From positions 1,683,501 to 1,747,500 of the forward strand of contig JASPKZ010008348.1 in the NCBI GenBank assembly GCA_030220185.1: DNA of 64,000 bases, given 5' to 3'. Below the pieces are notes generated by a model. The model searched no databases and was not told the origin of the DNA. It worked only from the letters and a program-made list of their open reading frames with translations. This DNA comes from Diploptera punctata (taxonomy: Eukaryota; Arthropoda; Insecta; Blattodea; Blaberidae). Within the stretch, counting starts at the first letter, position 1; every line of letters starts with the position of its first letter. Of the stretch, positions 51,830-63,407 are shown piece after piece. The position numbers were made by a program, and so were the translations under genes.

Positions 51830-52812
51830 AAAAGCCTAAAAAGGAAGCAACAAATTAAGGACTAAAATAAATGCCCTAAAAACGAATCAACAAATGTAGG
51901 ACTTAAAATAAATAACCTGAAATTGAAGCAACAAATGTAGGACTTAAAATAAATGCCCTAAAACGAAGCAACAAATGTAAGACTTAAAATAAATGCCCTA
52001 GAACGAAGCAACAAATGTAAGACTTAAAATAAATGCCCTAAAAACGAAGCAACAAATGGAGGACTGAAAATAGATGCCCTAGAATCGAAGCAACTAATGT
52101 AGGACTTAAAATAAATGCCTAAAACGAAGCAACAAATGCAGGACTTAAAATAAATGCCCTAGAACGAAGCAACAAATGTAAGACATAAAATAAATGCCCT
52201 AAAAACGAAGCAACAAATGGAGGACTGAAAATAGATGCCCTAAAATCGAAGCAACTAATGTTGGACATAAAATAAATGTCCTAAAAACGAAGCAACAAAT
52301 GTTGGACTTAAAATAAATACCCTACAAACGATGTAACAAATTTAGGACTTGAAATAGGTGCCCTAAAAACGAAGCACTTAAAATAAATGCCCTAAAAACG
52401 AGGTAACAAATATTGGACTTAAAATGTATGCCCTAAAAGCGAAGCAAAATATTTCGGACTTAAAATAAATGCCCTGCAAACAATGCAACAAATGTAGAAC
52501 TTAAAATAGATACCCTAAAAACGAAGCAATAAATGTAAGTTTTAAAATAATTGCCCTCAAAACGAAGCAACAAATGTAGGACTTAAAATAAATGCCCTAA
52601 AAACGTGGCAACAAATGTAGGACTTAAAATACATGCCCTAGAGCAAAGCTACAAATGTAAGACTTAAAATAATTATCCTAGAAATGAAGCAACAAATGTA
52701 TGACTTAAAATATATGCCCTAAAAACAAAGCAACAAATGTAGGACTTACAATAAATGCCCTAAAACGTAGTTACAAATGTAGGACTTAAAATATATGCCC
52801 TAAACAATAAAT
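51830..52812. repeat. 41-bp minisatellite, about 24 units
   Basis: The consensus unit is approximately AAATAAATGCCCTAAAAACG then AAGCAACAAATGTAGGACTTA. Units vary by point changes and 1-2 bp indels. A four-unit block repeats at a 160-bp offset (52000 and 52160), indicating higher-order duplication. No frame is maintained. Confidence 0.93.
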
Positions 52813-53470
52813 AAATAAGATTTAATCCTTGCACAAATGCAACACTACAAATATGCATTCACATATCAATAGGAAGCTGTAGCATATTTTCGACTAAACA
52901 AAGGACATTATTGTCTTGCAGCTCATCTTCACCGAATTGGAATTTACAGAAGTTCTCATTGTCCTCCGTGCTCCACGAATAGCAATATGGACAGAAATCG
53001 CCTACTACAGTATCAGGCCCTTCACTTTGCTACGCTGAAGGATAGATACTGGGAAGCAAGAGCTAAACTTTCTGTTTTGCTATGATGTTTTATTGTTATG
53101 TTTTTTTTTACTCACAATTATGGACAATGACTTCTGCCAAGTCCCCTGCATTTTGTATAAATAAATAAAACATGTCGTGGAAATACATTTACTATAGATG
53201 GGTGAGCATTAGAAGATGTCCAGAATCGTATTAAAAAACAGACGCAGCATTTGTTATTTTGTACATAGTGTGGAAGGATAAAAACACTTCAATCAAAAGT
53301 GAGATCCTACTATTTAACACAAATGTAAATCAGTTATTTTACGGGTGTGAAATATGGAAGATAACCAAATAAATAATTAACTAGCTCCAGGTGTTTACGT
53401 CGGATATTAAATGTGTGATTGCCTGATATAATGTCAAACCAATAAACATGGTGCAAAACTCAAGAATCAC
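52813..53470. other. Intergenic DNA
   Basis: No gene was recognised. Confidence 0.4.
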
Positions 53471-53655
53471 CTTTCGAAAAACAAATGAAGGATAGAAAAT
53501 AGCGTTGTATTGGACATACTCTGCGTAAACCTCAAACTGCAACAGAAAGCTGCACAGTGGACTGGAATCTTCAAAGTTCTGAGAGGAGAGGAAGACAAAA
53601 AAAATACTTGGAAGAGGACTTTTGAAGGAGAAATACGCTGAATTGGGTATTTATA
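53470..53655 (+). pseudogene. RT C-terminal fragment
   Basis: Plus-strand frames joined read GHTLRKPQTATESCTVDWN, then SSERRGRQKKYLEEDF. This is the GHxLRK...RRRGRPKxTW ending of an endonuclease-RT. Only about 55 codons are left and frameshifts are present. Confidence 0.5.
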
Positions 53656-54470
53656 CATTTAATTTATTTCGAGTGTTAGACAGGAACTCATTTTTTTTCA
53701 CCATTTCTAAAACCATTATTCGATCAATGAGAATGCAGTCATACATTTGATTTGTTTACATTACAACTGGAACTTAGCTCAGAAGACATGCAAATGTGTT
53801 TAATGTTTTAATTTAAATATGGCATTGAATTATATTTACGAACATGATAATAGGTGGAACTTATAGATAAAGAATGGCGTCATATCTGTTGTTGACAGAC
53901 GTTAACAAACCTTCCATGTACTTTGTATAGAGGAAAGAAACACTAAAGTAGAGGTATCGTATTTACAAATTGTCATTGTTTTCTGCTTAATAGGTAACGC
54001 TACAATAGATATTTTCTTTAGAGAGTGGAAAACAAAGAACTGCCCACAGCCTAGTAATATGATATAATGCTTAAATCCTTTTTATTAAGGAAATATTAAT
54101 GCTGTTGCTAACAACATGTTTGGGAACACTTTACTTCAAAATGACGTGCCTTCATTAACAATATTATATGTTATTCCCAGGAGGTAGACAACATTTTGGA
54201 TGATGTGAGGGGTTCTCAGCAAAAATGGATGAAGTTCACATTTTACTCTTTTGAGAAAAATTTATATAAATGAAGTAATATGCCTACATTTAATTTCAGA
54301 TAAAGAATTAAATATTTTAACGTAAAAAATAACAAATACTATATTTGGTCCAACATTATGCTGAGCAATTACTGATATTTTGAACCAAAATTCATATATA
54401 AATAGGATTTTCAATTTTTGGACTTGGTCGGTTAGCTCTGAATCCCTCATGTTCTTTCATTAATAGCCTA
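53656..54470. other. Intergenic DNA
   Basis: AT-rich. Nothing was recognised. Confidence 0.4.
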
Positions 54471-54474
54471 TGTA

Positions 54475-54710
54475 TCTTACTTGCACTATCGAAACCAGAG
54501 GTTCATGAACGCGTGGATATATACTCTCCATACACCCCTAACCTGGACTGATGTTTCCAATATTCTTGCATAATTTGCTTCCTTCAAATAACGGTTAATA
54601 TTGTTCTCCCATCACATTCTTGGGCGCATTCCTTCTGGTTTTCCAAGAATAAGATTACATTCCCCTGTTTTATTTTCCATAAATGTCACATGTCCGTCCT
54701 ATAGCCTTTA
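54475..54710 (-). pseudogene. RTE-like LINE C-terminal relic, copy 5
   Basis: The antisense phrases GCACTATCGAAACCAGAGGT, ATACTCTCCATACACCCCTA and CTTCTGGTTTTCCAAGAATA match the RTE-like 3' end. No open frame remains. Confidence 0.55.
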
Positions 54711-55770
54711 TTGATAATTTTGGTTCTGTTTTGGAAATCCTGCGTTTGCTTAAAATAATTATTTATGTAATTCTTGTACTCGCACCATTTTTGTAGTCAC
54801 GGTCATAATTTTTTACCAACAAATGATGTTCTTTTACCTGACCGGATCATGCTACCAATGGCTTGCAGATGCTGATACATTAGTTACGTCATCTAACTAT
54901 TGAACCAGATGACAGAAATGGTGCTAGTGATGGAAAATGGTCGAATTTCTTGAATTTGACTTCACAAACGCTTAAATGAACTCTTAAAATTTGCTTTGTA
55001 TGTTTCACCGTGTTCACACAATTTCTAGTTGTATGAGTCTCTTCTTTTACAATTTATTTATCACTCTATTCTTCACACTCGCTAACGGCTACTTTTAAAA
55101 TATGTACTTGGGTTCACACTTAGTTCACTTTTTACTTGTTCTCAATGCGGTCACGACTGGCCGATCCACCTATCCATCTATACCCTCAGTTGGCCGGCTA
55201 CAGCATCACTTTTGGGTGATTAATAATGTATTATACACCCGCGTGTTCCAAGGCGATACTTTTTACCACCGCTAACTTTGAATAAGTTTCCGGATGCGAA
55301 TGGATTAACAAATGGTGTGAGTAATGTTAGAACCATGAAAATGGTCAATTGGTGAGTGTTGGTTAGTTGATTTGGTGAACAACAGCGATGATACGAGTAT
55401 GTGATGTATACTGATATTAAGGAATCGTGTTGGTCGTCCCACAGTGTTAGGGAAATTTCGGTCATTAAAGTTGAGTTAGTGTTTAAAATTATTTCGGTGT
55501 TTAATTGTATTGGGTTTTGGTGTTTCGCGGTTTTTTGAGGAGATTTTTATAGTGTTAATATACTGTTCTTTTATGTCAGAATCTTCCGTATCCTTATATA
55601 TGCGAGGACAGGAAAAATCTGGCACTCTCAAATGGAAGCCTCGACAGGCAGATTCTTCTAAAATCGATCTATCTGGAAAATATTTTTTTCGTTTCTGTAG
55701 AGGTTCTTTGCTGATTGCATATGGCCCGAATCTGCCTTATATTGGCTTATAAGAAGTTCTGCTGCCGTCC
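54711..55770. other. Intergenic DNA, no gene recognised
   Basis: The open frames at 55220-55465 (minus) and 55510-55752 (plus) do not show known motifs. Confidence 0.35.
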
Positions 55771-55772
55771 GC

Positions 55773-55825
55773 GAAATTCAAAGGCGGTAATTTGAGCATC
55801 GAATCAACAATATATCACAACATAT
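55773..55825 (+). repeat. Short dispersed repeat, also at 41333
   Basis: AATTCAAAGGCGGTAATTTG and AATCAACAATATATCACAAC, against 41333-41395. Confidence 0.5.
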
Positions 55826-56820
55826 TTTTGTTAAAAAGTTCTGCATAGGTTCCAAATAAGATGGTTTTAATGCGAGTCCAAGCCTGCTTTGGAGAGTTAT
55901 ATTAAAAACAATTAAGTTATCAATTACAAAAATTATTTACTTTTTTTTTAAACAAATGAGAGTTTGATTTTTTACCATTTATACAGTACTGCCACATAAC
56001 TGTAACAAGCAATATGTAATAACAAATAAGAGCATGAAGCTCAGTTTTGTAAAAGCCTTGAAAAACTTATACATCGATATTGAGTTGTTTATGGTGTGAG
56101 AAATAAATGAAACCTGTACTGTATTATATATAAGACAAATGGATTGAAGAAGTTGAATTACTTTTAAATTAATACAGATTTATTTTCTCTGAACGATAAT
56201 ATATCAAGTTAGGAAATATGATTCCTCAATTCTGTATACCCCGTTTGTATCTGTATCGCCAGTAGTGTTTTTACAAAAAAATTCACCACTCAGTAACTGC
56301 GTAGAATAAACTAATTCCTGGGAAAGTTGTAAAGTCGGATTTTGTTATTTTACTGAGTGTATCTTTCTTTTGTTAATTAAATCTTATGTATCCAGTTACG
56401 TTGCGAACAAACAATCATGGTGACCGTTAGAGTGATTTCTATATTACGATTGTCTGGTATATCCCCATTTCTGATCGTCGGATTTCACTGTTATTTGCAC
56501 ATTATATTTTTAATTTTACTTCAATGGTGTATACCGAATTTTGTGCCAGAAAACCAAACATTACGGCAACTACAACGTTTTTTTAATTTTTCGCTTGAAG
56601 TGAACTCACTCCAAATTTTGTTTGTTAACGAAATATACCATATTTTTCAGAAATTGCGGCCAGTAGAGCGCTAGCAGACATGTATAAAATAACTCATGAA
56701 GAAGTAATAATAATTTTATCTGCGTGCATACAAATTGCTGTATCCGTACATCATAATAATCGATATCTTATTAGACACAACTGTTTGTCTGAATTAAAAT
56801 AAATGAACACAATATAATAG
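55826..56820. other. Intergenic DNA, no gene recognised
   Basis: An 85-codon hydrophobic open frame lies at 56417-56674 (MVTVRVISILRLSGISPF onward), with a possible membrane-spanning segment near residues 20-40. It has no recognised family and no supporting context. Confidence 0.3.
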
Positions 56821-56824
56821 TTTA

Positions 56825-57480
56825 TCAGCTGATACCCGGCGTGTGTTCCTACGTCTAAATAAATGAAATATTGAAGATTAATTAATTTGTAAGGTACAAA
56901 CTGAGACGAACCAAACACAGTAGTTGCTAGTCATTTTTTTAAATTCGGATTTCAGGTAGACCTCCATTTCAATTGCGGATTTCACTCGTTTTTTGATAGT
57001 ACCTACCTAGGTTTATGTTTATAGGATATACTGAGTTTCGTTGTGAAACATCGAAAATTGTGACAAAGAGAGTGAGTTTTAATTTTTCAATTCAGGTGGA
57101 CTCCTACGCCTAATGGTTTTAGAGATTCCAATTGTGATTCTAAACCATCTGAAACACATACAAAAAATTCAAACAAAATCGATCTTCTCGTTTAAGACGG
57201 TTTTTAATTTCGGATTTCAGGTAAACCTCCACCTTCTAATTTTCGGATTTCGCTCATTTTTAGATAATACCTACCTAGGCTTATTTTAATAGGATCTACT
57301 AAGTTCCGTTGTGAAACATCGAAAATTGTTACCGCTAGCGATTTTTAACTCGTGAACTCCTATACCTAATGGTTTTAGAGAATTCAATTTGTGAATCTAT
57401 ACATCATCCAGGCACCCACTCAAAACATACAAAGAATGTCATCAAAATCGGTCCAATTGTTTAGGAAGAATTCAATGACA
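56825..57480. repeat. Helitron-like fragment with a 265-bp tandem duplication
   Basis: GATACCCGGCGTGTGTTCC at 56830 matches the Helitron-like ends. Two units starting GGATTTCAGG at 56947 and 57212 repeat CTACCTAGG, CGTTGTGAAACATCGAAAAT, CCTAATGGTTTTAGAGA and a CAAAATCG end. Confidence 0.6.
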
Positions 57481-57584
57481 TACACACATACAGAATAATT
57501 ATATATTGAAGATGATAATTTAGCCTATAGGCCTATAAAGGTATACACGGTAAATCCTTAGCGTAATGTATTAAGGCAATATGT

Positions 57585-57625
57585 TATATTTCTGAAAGGC
57601 GGGGTTTCGAACCCCGGCGGGGCAG
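57585..57625 (+). repeat. tRNA T-arm-like fragment
   Basis: GCGGGGTTTCGAACCCCGGC contains a B-box-like TTCGAACCC with a matching stem. No A box was found upstream. Confidence 0.3.
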
Positions 57626-57857
57626 GATTTTTAAAATCGATTTAACCATTAGACAGCATCATGATTCTGGTATTGACTGAACCTTAAATGAAAATGAGTA
57701 CAGGGCAGTAAAACAGTCGTCAATCGGGTTTCATAACCCGCCTGGCATCTCGTACTGACTGTCTAGAAAGATGATAGTCTTAACCTCCTTCCACCCTAAA
57801 GTCTTTTCTATAGTGGGATCACTTTACCTGTAATTATGTGTGTATATAAATAGATAT

Positions 57858-58183
57858 ATCCATCCATAGTAATTCTGCCCGAGGGCAGGTCCTTCACTGC
57901 AATCATAACATTTTCATGCTATGCTTGCAGCTTTACTAGGGAATTGTAGGTGTGGTAGCTTGCAGTTGCTTTCCACACTGATGAAGGATGATGATGAGGA
58001 CGATGATGATGGCCATGTGATTTCGGGGACCGTTTGGGCCTTGAAGTTTTCCTGATATTTGTCTTAGAGGTGAGGAAAAACCCCGATAAAAACCTCACCC
58101 AGAAAAACTGCCCCGACCGGGGATCGAACCCGGGCCCGCTGCGTGACAAGGCAGCATGCTACCTCGAGACCACAGCGGTGGAC
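57858..58183 (-). mobile_element. tRNA-derived SINE family 1
   Basis: Full-length minus copy close to the consensus. The head at the right has GTGGTCTCGAGGTAGCATGC and GGTTCGATCCCCGGTCGGGG, the hairpin CTATGCTTGCAG lies near the left, and the end is GCAGAATTACTATGGATGG. The flanks are (AT)-rich, so the target duplication is ambiguous. Confidence 0.85.
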
Positions 58184-58304
58184 TATATATATACACATGA
58201 CATGGCATGAAAAGAAAAATAAACGCCTGAACTGGGATCTGAACGAAGAATATATATAGGCCTATATAGGCTAAAGGAAAGGAAAATTAATATTTGCCAG
58301 ATAA

Positions 58305-58385
58305 GTTGGTAAATGCTAAGAAGGTATCGCACTAACGAATAGAGATAGAGGTCCCGGATTCGAACCCCTGTATATATTTGTCGTT
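58305..58385 (+). repeat. tRNA-like SINE head (relic)
   Basis: A B box GGATTCGAACCCC at 58360 and a worn A-box-like TTGGTAAATGC upstream. The cloverleaf is not convincing. Confidence 0.35.
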
Positions 58386-59029
58386 GTGTCATTCTCTGTA
58401 AAAACAAAGAAGCATCGACGATTTATAAAATAATATACGAAAATGTTTTGATGAGAATAACGGAAATATTTAATAATCAACTTTCTAATGATACATAGGC
58501 CTAAATAATATCTAGATAGTTTGTTAGAATCAGCTATGAACAATAATTAGAGAATTATGGACATCATGGGTTACATGTATCAATAACCGTGTATATCTCG
58601 AATTCAGAGAATGTAGAACAGATGAGGGTCTTATTACTTGTCGCTCGTTGCTTCTGACGTTGAATGACGTAGGCTTTATGTGATATTGATAGCTCTGTGC
58701 ATGTCCCTTCCAGATGCGGTAATGTAACAACACTTTGTAAAAATCCTCTTGTAACTGAACGGGATTCATAACACTGGTGTCCGAGTTGCTTGTGTCACAT
58801 ATAAGTACTTAATTAAATAGTCGCCCAGAACAACGTTGTAACTCTGTTCCCCTCCCCAAGCTCATCTGTGTTGGTAAATAGTTGTTAATGGAACTTGGGT
58901 TTCTTTCCATATAAAAATCAAATAAAAAAACAATTAGGGTTACAACCTTGGCATATTCTATGCCACCAGTGAATATTCTATTAGAGAAAAAGTGAATTTT
59001 AGCGTCTGGATTCTATTCCAAGAGTCCTT
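58386..59029. other. Intergenic DNA
   Basis: Nothing was recognised. Confidence 0.4.
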
Positions 59030-59140
59030 CTACGTTAGTGGGCAAGTTAAAGTGAGAAAATGGGCTCGTTAGTGTTATATAGGCAAATTATTGTTAGTTT
59101 TGGGTAAGTTAGGGTGAGGAAATGAGCAAGTTAGTACATC
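59030..59140 (-). repeat. Inverted, diverged copy of the 42-bp minisatellite
   Basis: AGTGGGCAAGTTAAAGTGAG, then GTTAGTTTTGGGTAAGTTAG and GGTGAGGAAATGAG, is the reverse complement of the units at 50270-50660. It covers about two and a half units, 8.4 kb away. Confidence 0.65.
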
Positions 59141-59282
59141 AGATTTTTTATCGTTCTCTTCTTTCCTAGCGGGGTTTTGTGATAATTTGGCTGCACTGTC
59201 TGAGCAATGACGATTACATATTTATCTACTGTTATAACTAGAGCTTGTATATTTAAGATACAGCATATATTTTTGGTAAGAG

Positions 59283-59485
59283 TGGTCTTCTTCTTCTTCC
59301 TTCCAAGTATTAGGCCAAGGCCTGTTACGTTCCTATAGAAAATTTTCCCTCCAGCGTTTCATAGGACGGCCCAGTGATCTTCGTCCTCTTGGTATATAAT
59401 TATAAACAGCTTTGGGGATCCGATTTGAACTCATTCTTTCAAGATGGTGTTTCCAATTTAGTTGGTACTGTAAGAGTGGTATGTT
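59283..59485 (-). pseudogene. RT C-terminal fragment
   Basis: The minus strand reads LNWKHHLERMSSNRIPKAVY, then NYIPRGRRSLGRPMKRW and VTGLGLILGRKKKK. This is the same family as 39760-40150. Confidence 0.65.
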
Positions 59486-59724
59486 TCTCATATATATGTT
59501 TTAATGCAAAAACTAATTGAATTAAAATACTTTAAGTCATATTTTTGCATATTTGGCCATTTATATATGAGAGAGCATATTACAGCAATGCACCGGTCTA
59601 ATTCCTCATATTTTTAACTCTTTTACACGAATGCTCATAGAAACATATGTTAAAAATGTTTTTAAAACTTCATCCATCATGGTTATTAGATACTAAAAAA
59701 TGAATACTAAAATTAGCATATAGC

Positions 59725-60480
59725 TAACTAACTCACTGGCACTATCAAACTCTTAGTTTCATAGCCGCACGGACATACGTTCTCCATACATCCCTATCCT
59801 GAGCTAATGTTTTACAATCATCCGATTGAGGGTCTTTCCACTTTTCAGCGGTTGCCCTTTTACCAGCCGGCTGCTGGCCCTTCACATCCACATGTGTCAA
59901 TCACAGAGGTAGATGATCAACAGCCAGTGTAGGTGTGACATGTGGTTAGCATGTCGATTCCCCCAGCCGTTATAGCTGGTTCCTCAACCTGGAGCCGCTA
60001 CTTATTGTAGCTACCCAATTGCCTCACGATGCTGGGTGGGCACCGGTCCCATACTGGCCGAAATACCATGAGAAAATTTCTTCCCCCATGGAGACTCGAA
60101 CCAGCGCAAGTCCCGTAGCTCTGCGCCAAGGCTTCCTACCTTAACCGCTCGGCTACGGCGCGGGACGTTTTACAATCATCACCTGTATAATCAATTTCCC
60201 TCAAATCATAGTTAATGTTATTCTCCCACTTTATTCTTAGTCTACCAACTTGGCACTTTCCCTCTGTTTTTCCTACAAGAAGCTTCCATGCACGTCTTTC
60301 ATTCCCCATTCGTGCCTCATATCCTGACCATCGTAGTCTGCGAGACTTAACTGTTCTTATTCTATCTGGATTCTTATAAAAACCATGACGTTCACTGCTA
60401 GCAGTATTCTCCATTCACCTGACTGTTCATTTCTCTTTGGTCCAAAAAAATTTCCTAAGAACTTCATTCTAAAATACTCG
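59725..60480 (-). pseudogene. RTE-like LINE C-terminus, copy 6, split by a SINE
   Basis: The right part (60480-60168) reads RIRTVKSRRLRWSGYEARMG, then NERRAWKLLVGKTEGKCQVG and RLRIKWENNINYDLREIDYT. The left part (59822-59725) continues the antisense 3' end (TCCCTATCCTGAGCTAATG, ACTGGCACTATC). The 344-bp SINE lies between. A ~30-base extension upstream with FFGPKRNEQ-like residues is also present. Confidence 0.75.
59823..60166 (-). mobile_element. tRNA-derived SINE of a third family, 344 bp, with 14-bp target duplication
   Basis: The minus strand starts GTCCCGCGCCGTAGCCGAGC with A box TAGCCGAGCGGTTAAGG and B box GGTTCGAGTCTCC. This head resembles a Leu/Ser-type tRNA. The body runs to GAAAGACCCTCAATCG. 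It is flanked by gttttacaatcatc at 59809-59822 and 60167-60180, inside the RTE-like relic. Confidence 0.88.
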
Positions 60481-60583
60481 TAATCTCCTTTCCTCCCTTA
60501 AAGTAAGAGTTCATGATTCAGATCCATATAATATAACTGTAGAATAATATTTAATACACAAGTGATCTTCTTGGTGATAAAAT

Positions 60584-60794
60584 ATTAAAATATATATGCA
60601 GTCAATATGCCCATTTCACCAATTAATGTTTTAAAATGGTCAACAAGTTTCTACAGCCAAGCTGTCATTCTCAAGACCAGATATATATAGTCAATATCTG
60701 GTCTTGAGAATGACAGCTTGGCTGTAGAAACTTGTTGACCATTTTAAAACATTAATTGGTGAAATGGGCATATTGACTGCATATATATTTTAAT
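60584..60794. repeat. Perfect palindrome, 101-bp arms, 9-bp spacer
   Basis: The left arm (60584-60684) and right arm (60694-60794) are exact reverse complements with no mismatch found. The spacer is ATATAGTCA. The arm includes CTTGAGAATGACAGC and GCTGTAGAAACTTGTTGACC. Confidence 0.95.
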
Positions 60795-62280
60795 GTAGAA
60801 TAATAGTTTTATAAATGTTTTTAATTTAACCTTTTTTGGAAGGAGTTGGGACGTCAAGAGTCCCTGTAATGCATAATACCATGCATTTCCAGAATTGAGC
60901 CTATATTTTATTTATTTATTCTTCTCCTTCCTACTTGTGATTGTTGTTCTTAGAAATTTGATATCAGCTGCTTCTTCAAAATTTTCCTCATTCTATATTA
61001 GCTGTCATTTTTCATTATATAAAGTAATTCTATATGTGACCATTTATTTAGTTTTTTTTATATTTACTTCCAGTCCCGATTTCTTAGTGTTACTCATTTA
61101 TACACATTTTCCCCCCTAGATGAATAAATGGGTGCCACTTGGTAGAAGAAGAAGAAGAAGAGGACGGTAGCAACTTTCACTATCGACACTTTCGGTAGAC
61201 ACATCTTGTCGCCACGTGGCTAGGGATAATATCCATAACCCTGACATCCCCGCAGGATGCAAGGGCGAATTTATTGAACACAAAAAAGTATTAATGAACA
61301 TTCTGAAATGTATTTTTGTGCCAGTGCACTTCTCTCCTAGTTTTTCGATAAAATCTGGTCTGAAAATGTGAGGAGTATTGGAATTTTGGAGGTAAACAAG
61401 TCCTTAGTTCAACGACTTCATCTGAAACGAAAAATGTCTTATTTGTTCTGATTTTAATCTAAAATAGTACATTTCCAGTAAAAGGGTGGATTTCTCAACC
61501 GAAGGCTAAACCACGACCGCGGTTTTTTGACATTTTATTGTTTCCCTAAGAATTAAAAGAACTGAAAATCTACGGTTTTTATTACAAAAACAAATGTCTT
61601 AATCATGTTTATAGTTTCATGACAATTTCTGTGAATTTTTAGTCCTTTTTATAGTTATGGAAACAGTAAAACATTGGAAAACCGAGATCATGGATTAGAC
61701 TTCGATTGAGAAATCCTCCCTAGTTTCCTCACAGAAACTTCTACCTAACTAGTGTCTGATAAAACCCCAGGAATCTCGATCGTCCTGTAGAACAGTGGTG
61801 AAAGATTTCAAGACTTTACTATTCAAATCTGGGAGCTAAGTCTATGATGTCATGTAAATCTGTGCAGCGAGTGGATGTGTTTGGCGTGTAGCATCTCTAA
61901 CATCTGTTATTTCAATCTCAGTGTTACGCACGATTTAAATAACAAATAAGGAATTCAAATTGCCTCCTTGCAGTCGTTTTTCGTACATGAATACTTTTCC
62001 GACAGCATTAATTCTCTTTCAGGAATGTATTGTATACAAATTTAATAACAATTATAATTTATGTATTTAACAATCATCTCTTGTTTAATTAAACTCTTTA
62101 TTATTTTACCTCTTATAGAAATTCCAGCTGAATGCCTCCAAAGATCCTTTGTTGCAGAATTTAATTGACTTATTGTTCTGGATTTCAACTCTCATCTTTA
62201 TACACCGTATGCCATTGTACTCATTATACTATTAATTTTTAGAACTTATATTTTCATCATATAATACACCATTTAATTCT
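60795..62280. other. Intergenic DNA, no gene recognised
   Basis: Contains a (GAA)n stretch at about 61144-61162. No protein motif or known repeat was found. Confidence 0.4.
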
Positions 62281-62281
62281 C

Positions 62282-62391
<110 letters not shown>

Positions 62392-62408
62392 CTCCATAAA
62401 AGAAAATA

Positions 62409-63086
62409 CCGGGCTTCTAATATAAAACCGGACCGGCCTCACGGAGTTTCACCCGGCACGCAGTGCTGTCTCTTCCTCCCGCAATTCACCCTACCTGCCA
62501 CCCGTCCTTGAACTGTTTCTTACCTTATAGAAAATGCTGGAAATGTTGTCCTCCCGCACACGTCCTATGGGATCACCTTGGTTTAGACAATGAACACGTG
62601 TACACTTGTAAGGTTTGAGTTATAACAATTTTGTTGCTGTAAGTGCAGAAGATACTGAAATCCTAAATTGTTGTGCTAATTTCGGTAATGATTTTTGTGG
62701 TGAACGTTCCAAATTTTCGCCAATTTCGTCTATTTTTTTTCGGTGAAAACCGTACGCCTTCTCGTGTGTTTCTTATTTTGTACTGAACCAGTGGTCTCAA
62801 ATTTAGTCAGAAGATCGTGGATTGTCGATCTGGAAGGAGGTAATTGTCCAGGGAAGTTCCGAATAAATTCCTAGCGAACGCGACGAGCTAATTCGTATTT
62901 ATAATAATATTTACACACATAAATGCGCTGCTCTAATGTCAGCTGACGTCTCATCTTGTCGAACGATAGTAAACTGACTAGTTCAAGGACGAGCGGCTGG
63001 CAGAGTGAAATGCGGACGAGGAGAGAGCGCTGCCTGACGGGTGAAACCCCGTGAGGCCGGTCCGGGTTTATATTGGAAGCCCGTTG
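62409..63086 (-). mobile_element. Non-autonomous DNA transposon with long inverted repeats (DUF4817/mariner type)
   Basis: The ends share CGGGCTTCTAATATAAAACC (left) and CGGGCTTCCAATATAAACCC (right, inverse), then GGACCGGCCTCACGG, TTTCACCCG and CGTCCTTGAACT. The inverted repeats are about 110 bp with roughly 85% identity by eye. TA flanks both ends (62407-62408, 63087-63088). Only the N-terminal part of a transposase remains inside. Confidence 0.8.
62625..62954 (-). pseudogene. Transposase N-terminal helix-turn-helix (DUF4817 type), truncated
   Basis: From the ATG at 62954 (minus) the frame reads MRRQLTLEQRIYVCKYYYKY, ELARRVR, stop, EFIRNFPGQLPPSRSTIHDL, LTKFETTGSVQNKKHTRRRT and VFTEKK. A one-base shift in the A run follows, then RSPQKSLPKLAQQFRISVSS. 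This is the DNA-binding start of a Tc1/mariner-superfamily transposase. One in-frame stop and one frameshift are present, and the catalytic domain is entirely missing. Confidence 0.75.
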
Positions 63087-63094
63087 TATTTAAC

Positions 63095-63270
63095 AACAAG
63101 ATACAGTGGAAAGAACATGTAGAAAGAATGGAAGAAAGTTGATTACCAAATAAAATATTCCATTATTTTCCAAGAGGAAGAAGAGATGTCGGACGTCCTC
63201 GGAAGAGATGGTCTTAGATCTATTAGTGAAGACGGAACTCTTGCCTAAACCAGGAAGTGAAGAAGAAAAA
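63095..63270 (+). pseudogene. RT C-terminal fragment with microsatellite tail
   Basis: IQWKEHVERMEES, then KIFHYFPRGRRDVGRPRKRW, belongs to the RT family of 59283-59485. The compound microsatellite begins at its end. Confidence 0.65.
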
Positions 63271-63326
<56 letters not shown>

Positions 63327-63407
63327 GTAGTAGTAGTAGTAGTAGTAGTAGCAGTAGCAGTAGCAGTAGCAGTAGCAGTAGCAGTAGAAGTAGCAGCAGC
63401 AGAAGTA
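63271..63407. repeat. Compound microsatellite ATT, AGT, AGC/AGT
   Basis: (ATT)n to about 63326, (AGT)n to 63350, then mixed AGC/AGT hexamers. It lies between two RT fragments. Confidence 0.9.

Noticed and set aside
51830..52812. CRISPR-like array
   Set aside because: The repeat has a continuous 41-bp period with no alternating unique spacers, and the host is a eukaryote.
56417..56674. Possible small membrane protein
   Set aside because: It is hydrophobic but AT-driven, has no family match that I recognise, and has no promoter or splice context.
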